Assembly (NCBI RefSeq): GCF_009258225.1
Contig: NZ_CP043617.1
Coordinates: forward strand, 186,001 to 250,000
Source of the DNA: Sulfurimonas lithotrophica
GTDB taxonomy: Bacteria > Campylobacterota > Campylobacteria > Campylobacterales > Sulfurimonadaceae
Direction: 5' to 3'
DNA: 64,000 nucleotides
Part shown: positions 62,877 to 64,000 of the stretch, one piece after another
Layout of the letters: every line of letters starts with the position of its first letter
Position numbering within the stretch: position 1 is the stretch's first letter
The notes under the pieces: model-generated
Told to the model about the DNA's origin: nothing
The model's database searches: none
Seen by the model: only the letters and a program-made list of their open reading frames with translations
Program-made: the position numbers and the translations under genes

Positions 62877-64000
62877 ATGAGTCTATTAAGTTATGAAACA
62901 AGTCAAAATATGCTTTCATTGTTGAAAGTAAATAGTTCTAAAACTCAAAACTTACCTCTAAGTGCATCACTGGGCAGAATATTAGCCGAAGATATCGTTG
63001 CAAAATATAACGACCCGCAATTTCCGACTGCATCTATGGATGGTTACGCTATAAAATATGCAGATCAGGATTTAGAGGGCATCACAATACTTGGAGATAA
63101 TCCTGCCGGAAAAAATGAGACAAGGGTTGTAAACAAGGGTGAGTGTATCAAAACTTTTACGGGTTCAAAAATGCCGGAGGGTGCGGATACATTGATTCAG
63201 ATAGAAAACGTTTCAGTAAATGAAGGTAAGATAAGTATTGATGAGCGTGTAGCTCTTAACTCGTCCGTTCGTCCTGTAGGTGAAGGTTATAAAGCCGGTG
63301 ACGTGCTTATAAAAAAAGGTACAAAGATAGGTTTTGCCGAGATTGGTGTTATGGCTGCACTTAATAAAGTGATGGTAAAAGTAGCACTTAAACCACGTGT
63401 AGGCGTAATATCGACAGGAAGTGAGATACTTGATTTGGGTGAGGAGAGTGATAATCCTGCTCAAATCAGAAGTTCAAACAACTATACTCTAACTGCTTTA
63501 TTTGAACAAGCAGGAGCTGAGTCTTTGCAACTTGGAACGGTGGGTGATGATAAAGACAAAATCATGCAGATTTTCCAAGACGGACTTGAAGGTGTAGATA
63601 TCCTTGTAAGTACGGGCGGAGTTAGTGTGGGGGATTATGACTTTGTAAAAGATATAGTCCCTCGTCTCGGTGCAGAAGTTGTCTTTAAAGGTGTAGCCAT
63701 AAAGCCGGGTCGTCATATACTTGTAGCTCAAAAAGAAAACAAGTTTATCATAGCACTTCCGGGTTTTGCATACTCTTCAACCGTGACGGCTATACTTTAC
63801 GCCCTGCCATTGGTAGCAAAAATGTTAGGTCGTAAAGAGCCGTATAAGATTGTCGAAGCAAAACTTGCACAAGCTTTTAAAAAACGCTCAAAAAATACAG
63901 AATTCACGGCTTGTAACTTAGTTTTAGAAGACGGTGAATACTTTGTAAACTTTAAAGGTAAAAAAGTAGGAAGTTCGGCTATTTTAACAAATATGTTAAA
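62877..64000 (+). CDS. moeA: molybdopterin molybdenumtransferase MoeA (3' end outside the window)
   Basis: MoeA inserts molybdate into molybdopterin. The N-terminal part has FPTASMDGYAIK, and TFTGSKMPEGADTLIQIE; the MoaB-like central part has VISTGSEILD and LVSTGGVSVGDYDF. An AAGGA ribosome site precedes the ATG. About 374 codons are visible with no stop, and the usual 400-residue protein would end soon after the window. It follows moaE after a structured gap of about 110 bases. Confidence 0.93.
   Translation, partial: MSLLSYETSQNMLSLLKVNSSKTQNLPLSASLGRILAEDIVAKYNDPQFPTASMDGYAIKYADQDLEGITILGDNPAGKNETRVVNKGECIKTFTGSKMPEGADTLIQIENVSVNEGKISIDERVALNSSVRPVGEGYKAGDVLIKKGTKIGFAEIGVMAALNKVMVKVALKPRVGVISTGSEILDLGEESDNPAQIRSSNNYTLTALFEQAGAESLQLGTVGDDKDKIMQIFQDGLEGVDILVSTGGVSVGDYDFVKDIVPRLGAEVVFKGVAIKPGRHILVAQKENKFIIALPGFAYSSTVTAILYALPLVAKMLGRKEPYKIVEAKLAQAFKKRSKNTEFTACNLVLEDGEYFVNFKGKKVGSSAILTNML

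Noticed and set aside
63213-63731. Minus-strand open frames inside moeA
   Set aside because: They are shadows of the plus-strand moeA, which has clear family motifs.

Overview
The window looks like chromosomal DNA of a low-GC, chemolithotrophic member of the Campylobacterota, most like Sulfurimonas or a close relative. Supporting signs are the AT-rich codon use, the futalosine-pathway gene mqnA, a cytoplasmic [NiFe] hydrogenase whose small subunit is fused to an FAD reductase, a compact type II secretion locus, promoters with an extended T-rich -10 box, and many diguanylate cyclase and chemotaxis genes. The assignment is inference from gene content; no 16S rRNA gene lies in the window.

Layout. 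1-5564: the end of a surface-glycan locus (NAD sugar epimerase, a split transketolase with a short second half, a radical SAM enzyme, a cytidylyltransferase-kinase fusion with inverted HldE order, an NDP-sugar pyrophosphorylase), probably making an unusual activated sugar. 5561-7758: flagellar genes fliD (minus) and fliS plus a small partner (plus), with divergent sigma-28-type promoters. 7760-9440: short-chain dehydrogenase, nucleosidase-like protein, Hpt protein and the 4.5S SRP RNA. 9629-21520: a YfaP-like lipoprotein and a 12-gene type II secretion operon (G, H-like, F, K, L, M, N, C, D, E, I-like, J-like). 21533-25592: the hydrogenase pair. 25850-26709: rpmI-rplT with structured leaders.

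26688-40000: an RsbU/RsbW-type hybrid with its STAS partner, a nitrate-sensor-type chemoreceptor, the kdsD-rluB-rarA operon (rluB appears to start at AUA), an orphan ATPase, nnr, thiG, a haem-binding diguanylate cyclase and a sodium-dependent transporter. 40001-40586: a strong promoter and five tRNAs (Pro, His, Arg, Arg, Leu).

40570-47104: a genomic island of about 6.5 kb in the 3' end of tRNA-Leu, bounded by an 18-bp direct repeat and carrying no integrase. It holds a tightly overlapping five-gene operon (small helical protein, GHKL ATPase, two proteins of unknown function, PAPS-reductase-like PP-loop enzyme) and a Fic toxin with a 44-residue antitoxin. The operon has the architecture of an anti-phage or DNA-modification system but matches no defence system I can name; it is the best candidate here for something undescribed.

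47136-64000: housekeeping and accessory genes: TIGR01777 epimerase, Fur-family regulator, CorA-like transporter, two MscS channels, two tandem aspartoacylase-like zinc hydrolases that have undergone gene conversion, a RimK-type ligase with a retropepsin-like partner, a PhnD-like binding protein, PpnP, phosphoglucomutase, Na/Pi symporter, malic enzyme, MqnA, and the molybdopterin genes moaD, moaE and moeA (cut by the window end).
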